From NCBI GenBank assembly GCA_964442495.1, contig CAYTZN010000003.1:85601-149600 (forward strand): a stretch of 64,000 nt of DNA, in the 5' to 3' direction. This document shows positions 26,663-35,426 of this stretch, one piece after another. Source of the stretch: CAYTZN01 sp964442495 (GTDB lineage: Bacteria; Pseudomonadota; Gammaproteobacteria; Legionellales; Legionellaceae). Every line of letters starts with the position of its first letter. The stretch's first letter is position 1. Under the pieces are notes generated by a model. It was not told the origin of the DNA. It saw only the letters and a program-made list of their open reading frames with translations, and did no database searches. The translations under genes were made by a program, and so were the position numbers.

Positions 26663-27051
26663 AAGTAGCGGTTGCCATCATCACGGATGAACATCAAAAG
26701 ATTTTAATTACTCAGCGTGCTCAACTAGCCCCTTACGGGGGGCTGTGGGAATTTCCTGGCGGCAAACTTGAACCTAATGAGCTAGCATCTTCAGCATTGA
26801 TAAGGGAAATTAAAGAAGAAGTTGGTCTTGATGTGTTGTCATATAATTATTTGGGAGAAGTGCAACATGCCTATGGTCAGAACGTTATTTCCTTATTGGT
26901 GTATCACGTTTATGACTACTCAGGCGATGCAGTATGCCTAGAAGCGCAAATGGGGTTATGTTGGGTAGATGTGGGTAGTCTTCGTGAGTTTTCTTTTCCG
27001 GCAGCTAATTTAGAAATCATTGAATTGTTTAAAGCCCGTGTTACAGCTTAG
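26659..27051 (+). CDS. mutT: 8-oxo-dGTP diphosphatase MutT
   Basis: Cleans 8-oxo-dGTP from the nucleotide pool. The Nudix box is complete: GGKLEPNELASSALIREIKE followed by EVG (GX5EX7REUXEEXGU). I chose the GTG at 26659, which overlaps the secA stop (GTGA) and has GGAAG six bases upstream, giving 130 residues beginning KVAVAIITDE as in E. coli MutT; an ATG at 26641 is also in frame. The 3' end runs into hairpin-rich repeats before the convergent zapD. Confidence 0.9.
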   Translation: MKVAVAIITDEHQKILITQRAQLAPYGGLWEFPGGKLEPNELASSALIREIKEEVGLDVLSYNYLGEVQHAYGQNVISLLVYHVYDYSGDAVCLEAQMGLCWVDVGSLREFSFPAANLEIIELFKARVTA

Positions 27052-27074
27052 CTTATTTTAATACAGATTGGGAA

Positions 27075-27208
27075 TCTAGTCAGATTACTGGATACCTCGC
27101 ATAAAGCGAGGTAAGTTGGTGACTATACTGTCTCTGGTTTGTCCAGAGGATCTAGGAATTTAGCCAGATTCCTAGATCCTTCGTATAAAGCGAGGTAAGT
27201 CGGTAATT
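27075..27208. repeat. Two tandem copies of a hairpin-forming unit between mutT and zapD
   Basis: Two ~50-base units repeat with an 84-base period (27075-27124 and 27159-27208), both reading TAG-Y-CAGATT...GAT-N-CC...ATAAAGCGAGGTAAGT-Y-GGT. In unit 1 ACCTCGC and GCGAGGT form a perfect stem over ATAAA (27094-27112). Between them are CTCTGG/CCAGAG (27132-27148) and a perfect 12-base stem, GGATCTAGGAAT with ATTCCTAGATCC (27148-27179). Any of these could stop transcription of the two convergent genes. Confidence 0.75.
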
Positions 27209-27255
27209 ACCCCAGGTTTTATCCTCGCTCGGTGTGATTTAGTGAGAGCCACCCT

Positions 27256-28002
27256 CTATAATTGGCAGATAGCTAAATCTATTTTAGCGTCTGTGCGATG
27301 TATTTCATGCATGGAGCTTGCATCACACAATCGAAGACTAAGTCCATGGTGTCCTAGTTGCATTTTGGGGACAATGCCTGAATTTCTGTCCATTCTTAAT
27401 AAAATCAAATGACAAGATGATTGTGAAGGAAGTGAGCACTGATAAAAGCCATTAAACAGGTCAATCATGTCAAACTGGGCTGTATTTCGTAATAAAGATA
27501 AATAAACAGCAACGGTATCAGAGAGTGTTTGTAAGTGTTTTAACCAAGCTTTTAGATCGTTTTGACGTTGAAACGCTTCGTTTTCAAGCCATAGTAGGAG
27601 TTGTGGCGAATGCATTTCGCAATCATTGTGGTGTGCTGTTTGTGATAATCGAATCGATTGTAAAAATGAATTTAGTTGTATAGATTCTCCAAATCGGCCT
27701 ACCACAGAGCTCAGCTGTTGAATTTGTATGAACAAATCGGCATAAAGGTTATTGGATACAATCGTTTGGGATTTATTCAATGCATGTTCGATGCGCATGA
27801 ATTCTTTTAAAAAACGGCTTTTAAGCTCAGGCTTTTCGATGAGCTTGATGATTTCAATGATATTTTTTAGAGCATAGTGATGTATGACAGGATGGGACTC
27901 TTCACAGGCTTGTACAACAGTAAGAAAAAGACACTCAAGTCGTAAGGCTATCTTGGGTAAGTAGTGAGTGGCTAACTGAAAGGTAATGGTGTCTTGGCGC
28001 AT
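27256..28002 (-). CDS. zapD: Cell division protein ZapD
   Basis: A cytosolic FtsZ-bundling protein. At 248 residues it matches ZapD (YacF) in length and layout: an N-terminal FQLATHYLPKIALRLECLF region, the LLKEF-like FLKEFMRIEHALNK helix, and the C-terminal LSLLRNTAQFDMIDLFNGFY stretch that corresponds to the conserved LIR...SLNGFYQ block. In many gammaproteobacteria zapD lies beside coaE and yacG; here it is alone and convergent with mutT. Confidence 0.85.
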   Translation of the reverse strand: MRQDTITFQLATHYLPKIALRLECLFLTVVQACEESHPVIHHYALKNIIEIIKLIEKPELKSRFLKEFMRIEHALNKSQTIVSNNLYADLFIQIQQLSSVVGRFGESIQLNSFLQSIRLSQTAHHNDCEMHSPQLLLWLENEAFQRQNDLKAWLKHLQTLSDTVAVYLSLLRNTAQFDMIDLFNGFYQCSLPSQSSCHLILLRMDRNSGIVPKMQLGHHGLSLRLCDASSMHEIHRTDAKIDLAICQL

Positions 28003-28276
28003 AATTCTGGGGCTGTCCTTCTGCTATTTGACCAAGACTAACACAAAATTGAAAGAACTCAAAAAATTAGAGTTTTTATAGGTGTTTTTAGTGATCGGTA
28101 AATGGTATCTCGTCATCCTATGTCTTCAATAAAGCGATACAAAAATATTTTATAACCCCAGAGCAAGATGTTGTTATCTCCAACCTCGGGTTTAATTCCA
28201 AATGGACAAGGCGATTATGCTGCAAATAAATTCTTAGTGTACAAAATATGCATTGCTTGGTATTCTTCAAGAGAAA

Positions 28277-30679
28277 ATGTACGCGAGGAACAATATTTTG
28301 CATTTTACTTCGGAAATTCTGCAGCAACAGCATCCAGAAGCTCGATTAATACCTTACCCTGTATGGCTAAGCTTTGGTTTTAATGGCAGTGATCCATCCG
28401 TTGCTTTTTCATTCATGTCAAAGTCTATCGAAACCTTGTTGCAAGGCTTGGAGAAACCTAATACAAGCCACGAGGCAAAAAGGTGTTTTCTCGCCATTGC
28501 CTTTAGTCATTCGGACATAACATATGATGAGTTGGTGCAAATTTCTAATCATTTAAAGTTGTCACCCTCAGACTTATTTGATTGCGCTATCGCAGCTGGA
28601 AAATTAGATTTAATTGAGTGTCTTTTAAAAACGGATGAGAACAGAGAATGCTTGTTAGCTAATGCATTTCGGCGCGCAGCATATTACGGTTATATACATG
28701 TTTTAGATTATCTTTTTACTCTAAGTCAGAACCCTCCATTAGAAATAATTAAAATCAATAATTATGAGACTTTTCTGCAGGCCGCAAAAAATGGCGACTT
28801 AGACATCATAAAATACCTGATAGATAAAATACCAAAAGACGACGTATTAAAAATGCTAGCTGTTCAAAATTATCATGCCTTTTTTAATGCGGCCCAAAAA
28901 GGGCATTTTGATGTTATACAGTACTTGCTTGAAACGTTACCAAGACAAGATTTACCGATAATGATAGCAGCTCACGGTATTTATATTTTTTGCCAAGCTG
29001 ATTTATGTAATCATATTTCTATTATTAAAGACATTCTTCATTTCCCAGTGGTGTTTGCTCATGCAGAATATCATGTTCATGAGTATCAACAACACACAGG
29101 TCCTTTTATTACTGAAAAGCTATTTGTCCTTCAGCAAGCGCGAGTACAATTTGAAGCGTCATATCCTAATCGGGTATTTGATGTTGAAGATGCTGGTGAG
29201 GTGAGGTTATATTTTTATATTTTAAGACATTTGATTCGTCGAAATGATGCAACATTACTGAGTGAAATGCGTGTGTTATTAAATATACCGTCAGTAGAAG
29301 CGTTTCTTCATCATCTGGCAACACAGTTTCATGAAAATCAATTGCTTCGTTTAGCTCTATCCATAGGGAATGAAGAAGCTGCTCGATTGCTACTTATGAT
29401 TCCGGCTGTTCGTATATTAGCTGAACAAAATAATTATTACCAAGATGAATATTGTAATGGTATAGATGCGCGCGCAATAGCCCAAGACCCTGAATCATCA
29501 ATGCGAGCGCTAAGCGTTGCTGAGCAAAATCGGTTGCAACGGGCAATAGATCATTATGATGTCCAATTAAAAAAATTAACTGTTCCTGTTGTTATGGATA
29601 ATTTACGAAGCACTCTTTGCGCGCGTTATAAAGAAAAGCCTGCTCAAATTGTTTCAGATGTCGGTGTCATGGTTGTTTTACCCATGAACTGGGAAGATTT
29701 TGAGGCGCTAAATCTTTGTCAAGAAGGTGGTGAGGGGCAAGCCACCGAGCATCAACGTGCGCTTGAGGCTTATTATCAACATCAAGACCATTCTGCTTTT
29801 CGATACTTATTAAAACCTAACCCATGGATACACAGTGAGGCGTTATATGTAAATTCAAATGACGCGCATACCAAGCATTGGGCCAATTTTGATGGCTATG
29901 AACCTCTTATAGCGATGTTATTTTTGGCGGCATCAGATGAGCATATAGAACCCTGTAATGGCTATACAATTGATGCTCGTTTAGGGCATTTCATTAATGA
30001 ATTAGCGCATATTGGGCGCGCTCATAATTGGGATAGATTGATTAAATATGGCCTTCCAGGCAAAGAAAATTTTGGCGAGCAAGATGATTTGGACGCCGAC
30101 AGACCTAGTTGTTATTCAGGTGTTAAAAAACGCTTGTTTCAATCGGTGTTAGGTCATCCGCTTTTAACTGTTTTAACCTTTGATATTGTTAAACAAAAAC
30201 TGAATGAATTGGTACGTGAACATTTCAAAGCGGCTATCACTCACGAGAATCACGATAAATTTAAAAAAGCATGGGAAAATTCGCTAAATGACGATCTTGA
30301 GTTTGATGCGCGTCAAGCCGCAATGATAAGTCTTAAAGAGCTTGATATAAACAAAGAGCAACAAAGCTTGCTTCTTTATACATTGGCCGATGAGCTAGAT
30401 AAAGAATATGGGGGGCAATTTAGCAATGATGCAAGCCTTTGCGAATTTGCTGAAGCATGTCTTGAGCTAGATGAAAAAGATAAATCTGCAATGCATGCCA
30501 CCCAATTTGCCTATACAAATTGGTATACCTGCCTTGAAGCGAAGGTTGCTCACGATGATACAAGGGTAGATTTGCCAAGTACAATAGGACTTTTTTCTTC
30601 CCCTAGGCCAGAACCGATGGATGATGACTTGCCCGTAGAGGAAGATGACAGTTTATCATTAAGAAAAAAATTCTGCTGA
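28277..30679 (+). CDS. Candidate Dot/Icm effector: ankyrin-repeat protein
   Basis: An 800-residue protein. Residues ~50-230 hold at least four degenerate ankyrin units (FDCAIAAGKLDLIECLL, FLQAAKNGDLDIIKYLI, FFNAAQKGHFDVIQYLL). A later block, LGHFINELAHIGRAHNWDR...DRPSCYSGVKKRLFQSVLGH, is one I have seen in Legionella ankyrin effectors. The tail is acidic (MDDDLPVEEDD) and ends RKKFC, consistent with an E-block-type translocation signal. The ATG at 28277 has AAGAG before it; a TTG at 28253 is the alternative. It is a single gene between zapD and the DUF2147 gene. Confidence 0.8.
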   Translation: MYARNNILHFTSEILQQQHPEARLIPYPVWLSFGFNGSDPSVAFSFMSKSIETLLQGLEKPNTSHEAKRCFLAIAFSHSDITYDELVQISNHLKLSPSDLFDCAIAAGKLDLIECLLKTDENRECLLANAFRRAAYYGYIHVLDYLFTLSQNPPLEIIKINNYETFLQAAKNGDLDIIKYLIDKIPKDDVLKMLAVQNYHAFFNAAQKGHFDVIQYLLETLPRQDLPIMIAAHGIYIFCQADLCNHISIIKDILHFPVVFAHAEYHVHEYQQHTGPFITEKLFVLQQARVQFEASYPNRVFDVEDAGEVRLYFYILRHLIRRNDATLLSEMRVLLNIPSVEAFLHHLATQFHENQLLRLALSIGNEEAARLLLMIPAVRILAEQNNYYQDEYCNGIDARAIAQDPESSMRALSVAEQNRLQRAIDHYDVQLKKLTVPVVMDNLRSTLCARYKEKPAQIVSDVGVMVVLPMNWEDFEALNLCQEGGEGQATEHQRALEAYYQHQDHSAFRYLLKPNPWIHSEALYVNSNDAHTKHWANFDGYEPLIAMLFLAASDEHIEPCNGYTIDARLGHFINELAHIGRAHNWDRLIKYGLPGKENFGEQDDLDADRPSCYSGVKKRLFQSVLGHPLLTVLTFDIVKQKLNELVREHFKAAITHENHDKFKKAWENSLNDDLEFDARQAAMISLKELDINKEQQSLLLYTLADELDKEYGGQFSNDASLCEFAEACLELDEKDKSAMHATQFAYTNWYTCLEAKVAHDDTRVDLPSTIGLFSSPRPEPMDDDLPVEEDDSLSLRKKFC

Positions 30680-30808
30680 ATTTACGATTCACTCATCACA
30701 AATTTCAAATTAGGTGGGTTCTAATGTATTTACCCTTTCTCCAGAATGAATTGCAAAGGTTGTTGTCATCGCTTATGCTTTTTGCAGGGACACTTCAGGA
30801 GATTTTTG

Positions 30809-31243
30809 ATGCGGGCATGGAAACTATTTTTTACCTTCTTCGTGGCACTTTTTTATTTGTCGGCCGCTATTGCAAAGCCTTCTATTGAAGGCAATTGGAT
30901 AACCATTGATGATAAGACAGGTGCTCGGCGGGTGTTAGCTCATTTATCTCTTCAACAGGACGTGTTAAACGGCACTATTGTGTCTGTGTTTCCTCAGCCT
31001 GGTGATACAGGCATATGTTCGGAATGCCCAGGGGAATTTAAAAACAAATCGGTGAAGGGGCTTCAATTTGTATGGGGTTTGAAGGAAGAGAGCCCAGGTG
31101 TATGGAGTGGTGGTCATATTTTAGATGCAAAAACTGGTAAAATATATCGCGTAAAAATGGCGTTAAAGGGTAAAAAACTTTATGTACGAGGGTATGTGGG
31201 TATTACCATGATGGGGCGCACCCAAATCTGGGTCCGTGAGTAG
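30809..31243 (+). CDS. DUF2147 secreted protein
   Basis: A 144-residue protein with a cleavable signal peptide (LFFTFFVALFYLSAAIAKP). The mature domain fits DUF2147: IEGNWITIDDKTG at its start, a CSECPGEFKNKSVKGL segment with a Cys pair, and YVRGYVGITMMGRTQIWVR at its end. The ATG at 30809 is preceded by AGGAG, which settles the start over an upstream in-frame codon at 30746. Function is unknown; periplasmic or exported. Confidence 0.85.
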   Translation: MRAWKLFFTFFVALFYLSAAIAKPSIEGNWITIDDKTGARRVLAHLSLQQDVLNGTIVSVFPQPGDTGICSECPGEFKNKSVKGLQFVWGLKEESPGVWSGGHILDAKTGKIYRVKMALKGKKLYVRGYVGITMMGRTQIWVRE

Positions 31244-31287
31244 TTGTGTCTTTAGGTGAAGCTTGCATGAGTACGTTACTTTTTAGC

Positions 31288-31311
31288 AGTGGAGTATTAC
31301 AATGCTCCACT
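31288..31311 (+). terminator. Hairpin between the DUF2147 gene and dnaB
   Basis: AGTGGAG pairs with CTCCACT over a ten-base loop, with ATAATTTTT starting about five bases later. It lies 24 bases before dnaB and may end the DUF2147 transcript. The preceding GTACGTTACTT matches part of repeat 2. Confidence 0.5.
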
Positions 31312-31334
31312 ACATATAATTTTTCGTTGGCATT

Positions 31335-32717
31335 ATGACTGAGTTACAAACACGGAAAAAATCCGCAGATCCATTGAAAAGACCACCTCATTCTGTAGAA
31401 GCTGAGCAATCGATTCTTGGTGGTTTAATGCTTGAAAATCAAGCGTGGGATAAAGTTAGTTCAAAGGTCTGTGAAGCTGATTTTTATAGAACTGAGCATC
31501 GTATTCTTTATCGTTCAATTGTTGCGTTATCCACTAAAAATCAACCCTTTGATGTTGTCACGTTGTTGGACACCTTGAAATCTAACAATGCCTTGGATGA
31601 TGCGGGTGGTGAGGCGTATCTTTTTGAGCTTGCTAATAATACGCCAAGTGTTGCGAACGTTGCGGCTTATGCAGATATCGTCCGTGAAAAATCAGTACAA
31701 AGACAATTGATTGGTATTGCCAGCGAAATTGCTGACTCAGCCTATAATCCTGGCAGTCGAGAAGTATCCGAGTTACTTGATTTAGCGGAAAGTAAAGTCT
31801 TTGCGATTGCTGAGCAAACCGCAGCTGAAGGTGGCCCCGAGGTCATTAAATCTATCTTGGTACGTGCGGTTGAGAAAATTGATGCCCTCTATCACAGCGG
31901 GGACTCAATCACGGGCCTTGCCACAGGGTTAGCTGACCTGGATGAATTAACTTCAGGATTACAACCTTCAGATTTGGTTATTGTAGCGGGCCGTCCGTCC
32001 ATGGGTAAGACCACGTTGGTGATGAACATTGCAGAACATGCGGCCATTAAAGCGAGCAAACCCGTTCTGGTGTTTTCCATGGAAATGCCGGGTGATTCTT
32101 TGGCAATGAGGATGATGTCATCGTTAGGTCGAATTGATCAGCACCGTATTCGTACAGGGAAATTGGATGATGATGATTGGCCAAGAGTAACGTCTGCCGT
32201 GCATATGTTATCAGAAGCACCATTGTTTATTGATGATACCGCAGCGTTAAGCCCATCTGAAATGCGCGCTAGGGCACGTAGGTTGGTGAAAGAGCATGGT
32301 CCCTTGGGGCTTATCGTCGTGGATTATCTACAGTTGATGAAAGTACCTGGTTTTAAAGCAGACAATAGAACCGCTGAGATTTCAGAAATTTCACGCAGTT
32401 TAAAAGCCTTAGCTAAAGAATTAAGCGTGCCTGTCATTGCGTTATCTCAGTTAAATCGAAGCTTGGAGCAACGCCAAGACAAACGACCCTTAATGTCTGA
32501 CCTTCGTGAATCAGGAGCTATTGAGCAAGATGCGGATTTAATTTGCTTTATTTATCGTGATGAAGTCTATAACGAAGACAGTCCTGATAAAGGTACAGCA
32601 GAGATTATTATCGCCAAACAACGTAATGGCCCTATTGGCAAAGTTCGTGTCGCCTTTTTGGGTAAATACACGCGCTTTGAGGATTTGGCGTTTAATGGTT
32701 ATCAAGGGGTAGATTAA
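31335..32717 (+). CDS. dnaB: Replicative DNA helicase DnaB
   Basis: The hexameric fork helicase, 460 residues. The N-terminal primase-interaction domain begins PPHSVEAEQSILGGLMLEN, and a linker region leads to the RecA-like domain with Walker A GRPSMGKTT (about 219-227), Walker B LIVVDYLQLM, and the SQLNRSLEQRQDKRP H4/arginine-finger region. No intein is seen. The alr start follows one base after the stop, the same dnaB-alr pairing as in enterics. Confidence 0.98.
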   Translation: MTELQTRKKSADPLKRPPHSVEAEQSILGGLMLENQAWDKVSSKVCEADFYRTEHRILYRSIVALSTKNQPFDVVTLLDTLKSNNALDDAGGEAYLFELANNTPSVANVAAYADIVREKSVQRQLIGIASEIADSAYNPGSREVSELLDLAESKVFAIAEQTAAEGGPEVIKSILVRAVEKIDALYHSGDSITGLATGLADLDELTSGLQPSDLVIVAGRPSMGKTTLVMNIAEHAAIKASKPVLVFSMEMPGDSLAMRMMSSLGRIDQHRIRTGKLDDDDWPRVTSAVHMLSEAPLFIDDTAALSPSEMRARARRLVKEHGPLGLIVVDYLQLMKVPGFKADNRTAEISEISRSLKALAKELSVPVIALSQLNRSLEQRQDKRPLMSDLRESGAIEQDADLICFIYRDEVYNEDSPDKGTAEIIIAKQRNGPIGKVRVAFLGKYTRFEDLAFNGYQGVD

Positions 32718-32718
32718 C

Positions 32719-33798
32719 GTGGCAAGACCTACCCGTGTGTACATTAATCCAACAGCACTGCTTCATAATGTAAAGCGTGTTAGAGCGTGTGCGCCTGGTA
32801 AAAAAATAATTGCAATGGTTAAGGCCAATGCTTATGGATGTGGTTTATCAACTGTATTGCCCGTTTTAGAGGGGCATGTTGACGCTTTTGGTGTGGCCTG
32901 CTTGGAAGAGGCAATGACACTTCGTGCCTTAGGAAGTCGCAGTGAGTGTGTTCTTTTTCAGGGGGTATTTAGTCCAGAAGAATTAAACCTCGCATCTCAA
33001 CAGGACCTACAATGTGTTATTCATCAACATGAACAATTAAAATGGCTATTGTCAGCGCGTTTACCTAAAAAAATAAAAATTTGGGTAAAAGTAAACACAG
33101 GTATGCACCGATTGGGGTTTTTCCCTGATGAAGTGGCGGCAGTTATCAGTGCGTTGCAAGGATGTCCCTGGGTTCAAGATGAGATTGGGTTAATGACACA
33201 CCTAGCCTGCGCTGATGAGCCATCTAATCCCTTTAATGTTCAGCAGATAGAATGCTTTAATACCCTCCATTTACCGCATATCCCTTTATTGCGTAGCATC
33301 GCTAATTCAGCAGCTATTTTAGCGTTACCCAAATCGCATGCTGATGTGGTGAGGCCAGGCATTATGCTTTACGGTGTTTCGCCTTTTGCAGACAGCGTAG
33401 GCGCTGAATTAGGTTTAATGCCCGTGATGCGATTAATGTCAGCCATCAGCACCATTCATAAATACCCTGCACACTCACCGATTGGGTACGGTGGCACGTG
33501 GCAAAGCGATCAACCAAGCACCATTGGCGTTGTGCCGGTCGGTTATGGTGATGGATATCCCCGTCATATTGCTATCAATACCCCGACATGGGTGAATGGT
33601 TATATCGCCCCCATAGTGGGCCGGGTTTCAATGGACATGTTGACCATTGATTTAACCCATTGTCCAAGCGTAAACGTTGGCGATAAAGTGGAGTTATGGG
33701 GGCAGCATGTTCCTGTGGAAACCATTGCTAAGGCTGCTAAAACTATCGCTTACGAACTTATTTGCCAAATGTCGCCACGCGTGCGGGGTTATGGATAA
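32719..33798 (+). CDS. alr: Alanine racemase
   Basis: A PLP enzyme making D-alanine for peptidoglycan. The cofactor lysine is K35 in MVKANAYGCG, and the second catalytic Tyr is in the SPIGYGGTW block. The C-terminal beta domain carries GRVSMDMLTIDLT. The start is GTG, one base after the dnaB stop, so expression is coupled to dnaB. Length of 359 residues is normal. Confidence 0.97.
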   Translation: MARPTRVYINPTALLHNVKRVRACAPGKKIIAMVKANAYGCGLSTVLPVLEGHVDAFGVACLEEAMTLRALGSRSECVLFQGVFSPEELNLASQQDLQCVIHQHEQLKWLLSARLPKKIKIWVKVNTGMHRLGFFPDEVAAVISALQGCPWVQDEIGLMTHLACADEPSNPFNVQQIECFNTLHLPHIPLLRSIANSAAILALPKSHADVVRPGIMLYGVSPFADSVGAELGLMPVMRLMSAISTIHKYPAHSPIGYGGTWQSDQPSTIGVVPVGYGDGYPRHIAINTPTWVNGYIAPIVGRVSMDMLTIDLTHCPSVNVGDKVELWGQHVPVETIAKAAKTIAYELICQMSPRVRGYG

Positions 33799-33855
33799 GC
33801 CCTAATCTTAGTGCTAGAATATAAATCACGCTATTCTCAATGTTTGTTCAATACG

Positions 33856-33899
33856 TTACGCCCTGGGGCTTGTTCGTTTGGATAAGCCCTAGGGCGTAA
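33856..33899. repeat. Long inverted repeat after alr
   Basis: TTACGCCCTGGGGCTT pairs with AAGCCCTAGGGCGTAA, a 16-base stem with one G-U pair over a 12-base loop. No T-run follows on either strand, so it is not a classic terminator. The sequence GGATAAGCCCTA in its right arm also occurs at about 33790, just before the alr stop. Confidence 0.6.
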
Positions 33900-33967
33900 A
33901 AGGTATTAGCTAACCATTGCGAAGAGCGTTAACCCGAATTTATAAATAACTACACAGGTGAATGTGA

Positions 33968-34417
33968 ATGAAAAAATTAATGGTGGCGTCATTGTCTCTC
34001 TCAGTTTTTCTAGCAGGTTGCTCACAAGTAACCAACGAAGGTGTAGGAACAATAGGTGGTGGTGTTGTTGGTGGTTTATTGGGTAGCCAATTTGGTGGTG
34101 GTTCCGGTAAAGTTGCTGCTGCTGCGGGCGGTGCATTGTTGGGTGCCTTTTTAGGCGGTAAAATTGGTCAGTACATGGACCGACAAGACAAAATGGAGAT
34201 GCAACGCGCTTTAGAAACAGCCCCTGTAGGTAAATCTGTTAATTGGACTAACCCTGATAACGGAAATCAATACAGTGTTCAACCTACACGAACTTATTAT
34301 GCTAATGAGCAACCTTGCCGTGAGTACACTACGCGTGCTCTTATTGGTGGGAAAAGTCAGCAAATTTATGGTAAAGCATGTCGTCAGACCGATGGATCTT
34401 GGCAAGTGGTCAGCTAA
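33968..34417 (+). CDS. 17-kDa-antigen-like glycine-zipper lipoprotein
   Basis: A 149-residue outer-membrane lipoprotein candidate with lipobox LAGC (Cys19). It has a glycine-zipper 2TM segment (GGGVVGGLLGSQFGGG... and AAAAGGALLGAFLGGKIG), then the soluble domain conserved in the rickettsial 17-kDa antigen family (ACRQTDGSWQVV at the end, PCREYTTRALIGGK before it). A strong terminator follows directly, so it is probably a single-gene unit. Confidence 0.88.
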   Translation: MKKLMVASLSLSVFLAGCSQVTNEGVGTIGGGVVGGLLGSQFGGGSGKVAAAAGGALLGAFLGGKIGQYMDRQDKMEMQRALETAPVGKSVNWTNPDNGNQYSVQPTRTYYANEQPCREYTTRALIGGKSQQIYGKACRQTDGSWQVVS

Positions 34418-34437
34418 ACCATCTTTTACCTCTTTTT

Positions 34438-34474
34438 AAAAAACAAAGGGCGCTTTAAATAGCGCCTTTGTTTT
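34438..34474 (+). terminator. Terminator after the 17-kDa-like lipoprotein gene
   Basis: AACAAAGGGCGCT pairs with AGCGCCTTTGTT (one bulge) over loop TTAAAT, with the T-run in the 3' arm. It starts 21 bases after the stop codon. Confidence 0.85.
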
Positions 34475-34634
34475 ATCAGTCATCACTGCTTTTATATCTT
34501 ATTGTATGTATTAAAAATTCATCAAATTGATTTGATTTTTGATTCCATTGCATTTGAAGTATCACTTGCGCTTGAATTACCACAGGTTTCTCTGGCAAGA
34601 TGCGTTTTTCTTTGAATATTCCAGTGAGGGAGCA

Positions 34635-35396
34635 ATGAAAATTTTGGTTGCAGTGAAGCGTGTAATAGATCCTTATGTCAAAGTGAGAGTCAAAGCAGAT
34701 AAAAATGGTGTTGAAACTCAAAATGTTAAAATGTCATTGAACCCTTTTGATGAAATTGCTGTGGAGGAGGCGTTACGATTACGCGAGAAAAATATAGCTT
34801 CTGAGGTCGTTGTGGTGACCATTGGTCAGGCGACTAGCCAAGAAACATTACGTCATGCTCTCGCCATGGGTGCCGATCGCGCTATTTTGGTGCAAAGCGA
34901 AGCGTCGTTTTGTAGCCTTAATATTGCCAAAATATTACATAAAGTTGTTTTAGATGAGCAACCACAATTGGTTTTGATGGGGAAGCAATCCATCGACGGT
35001 GATAATAATCAAACCCCTCAAATGTTGGCTGCGTTACTCGATTGGCCGCAAGCAACGTTTGCTTCTAAATTAACCATTGAAGACGGGGCTCCTATCAAAT
35101 CTATTCGTGTTACCCGTGAAATTGATGGTGGTTTAGAAACATTAGATGTGCAGTTGCCCGCAGTGGTGAGCACGGATCTTCGTTTAAATGAGCCACGTTA
35201 TTCGAGCTTGCCAAATATCATGAAAGCCAAGCAAAAACCTTTGCATATATTAGCGGTTGATGCTTTAGGTTTGACGCTTAAACCTCATACTGAGGTGCTT
35301 TCTGTGTCGTCGCCAAAGGTAAGAAGCAGTGGGATAAAAGTTGATTCTGTTGAAGCCCTGATTGATAAATTGCAACATGAAGCCAAAGTGCTTTGA
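34635..35396 (+). CDS. etfB: Electron transfer flavoprotein, beta subunit
   Basis: The AMP-binding small subunit of ETF, which passes electrons from acyl-CoA dehydrogenases to the quinone pool. It has 253 residues from the ATG at 34635, which follows GAGGGAGCA; the frame is open further upstream but those residues do not belong to the family. N-terminal MKILVAVKRVIDPYVKVRVK and the LNPFDEIAVEEALRL block are characteristic, as is the VLMGKQSIDGDNNQTPQ segment. etfA follows after 30 bases. Confidence 0.97.
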   Translation: MKILVAVKRVIDPYVKVRVKADKNGVETQNVKMSLNPFDEIAVEEALRLREKNIASEVVVVTIGQATSQETLRHALAMGADRAILVQSEASFCSLNIAKILHKVVLDEQPQLVLMGKQSIDGDNNQTPQMLAALLDWPQATFASKLTIEDGAPIKSIRVTREIDGGLETLDVQLPAVVSTDLRLNEPRYSSLPNIMKAKQKPLHILAVDALGLTLKPHTEVLSVSSPKVRSSGIKVDSVEALIDKLQHEAKVL

Positions 35397-35426
35397 TAGG
35401 GACTTGTTTTAGCTAAAGGAGAATTA

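Noticed and set aside
27075..27208. CRISPR-like array
   Set aside because: Only two units, diverged, with internal hairpins and an 84-base period; no cas genes in the window.
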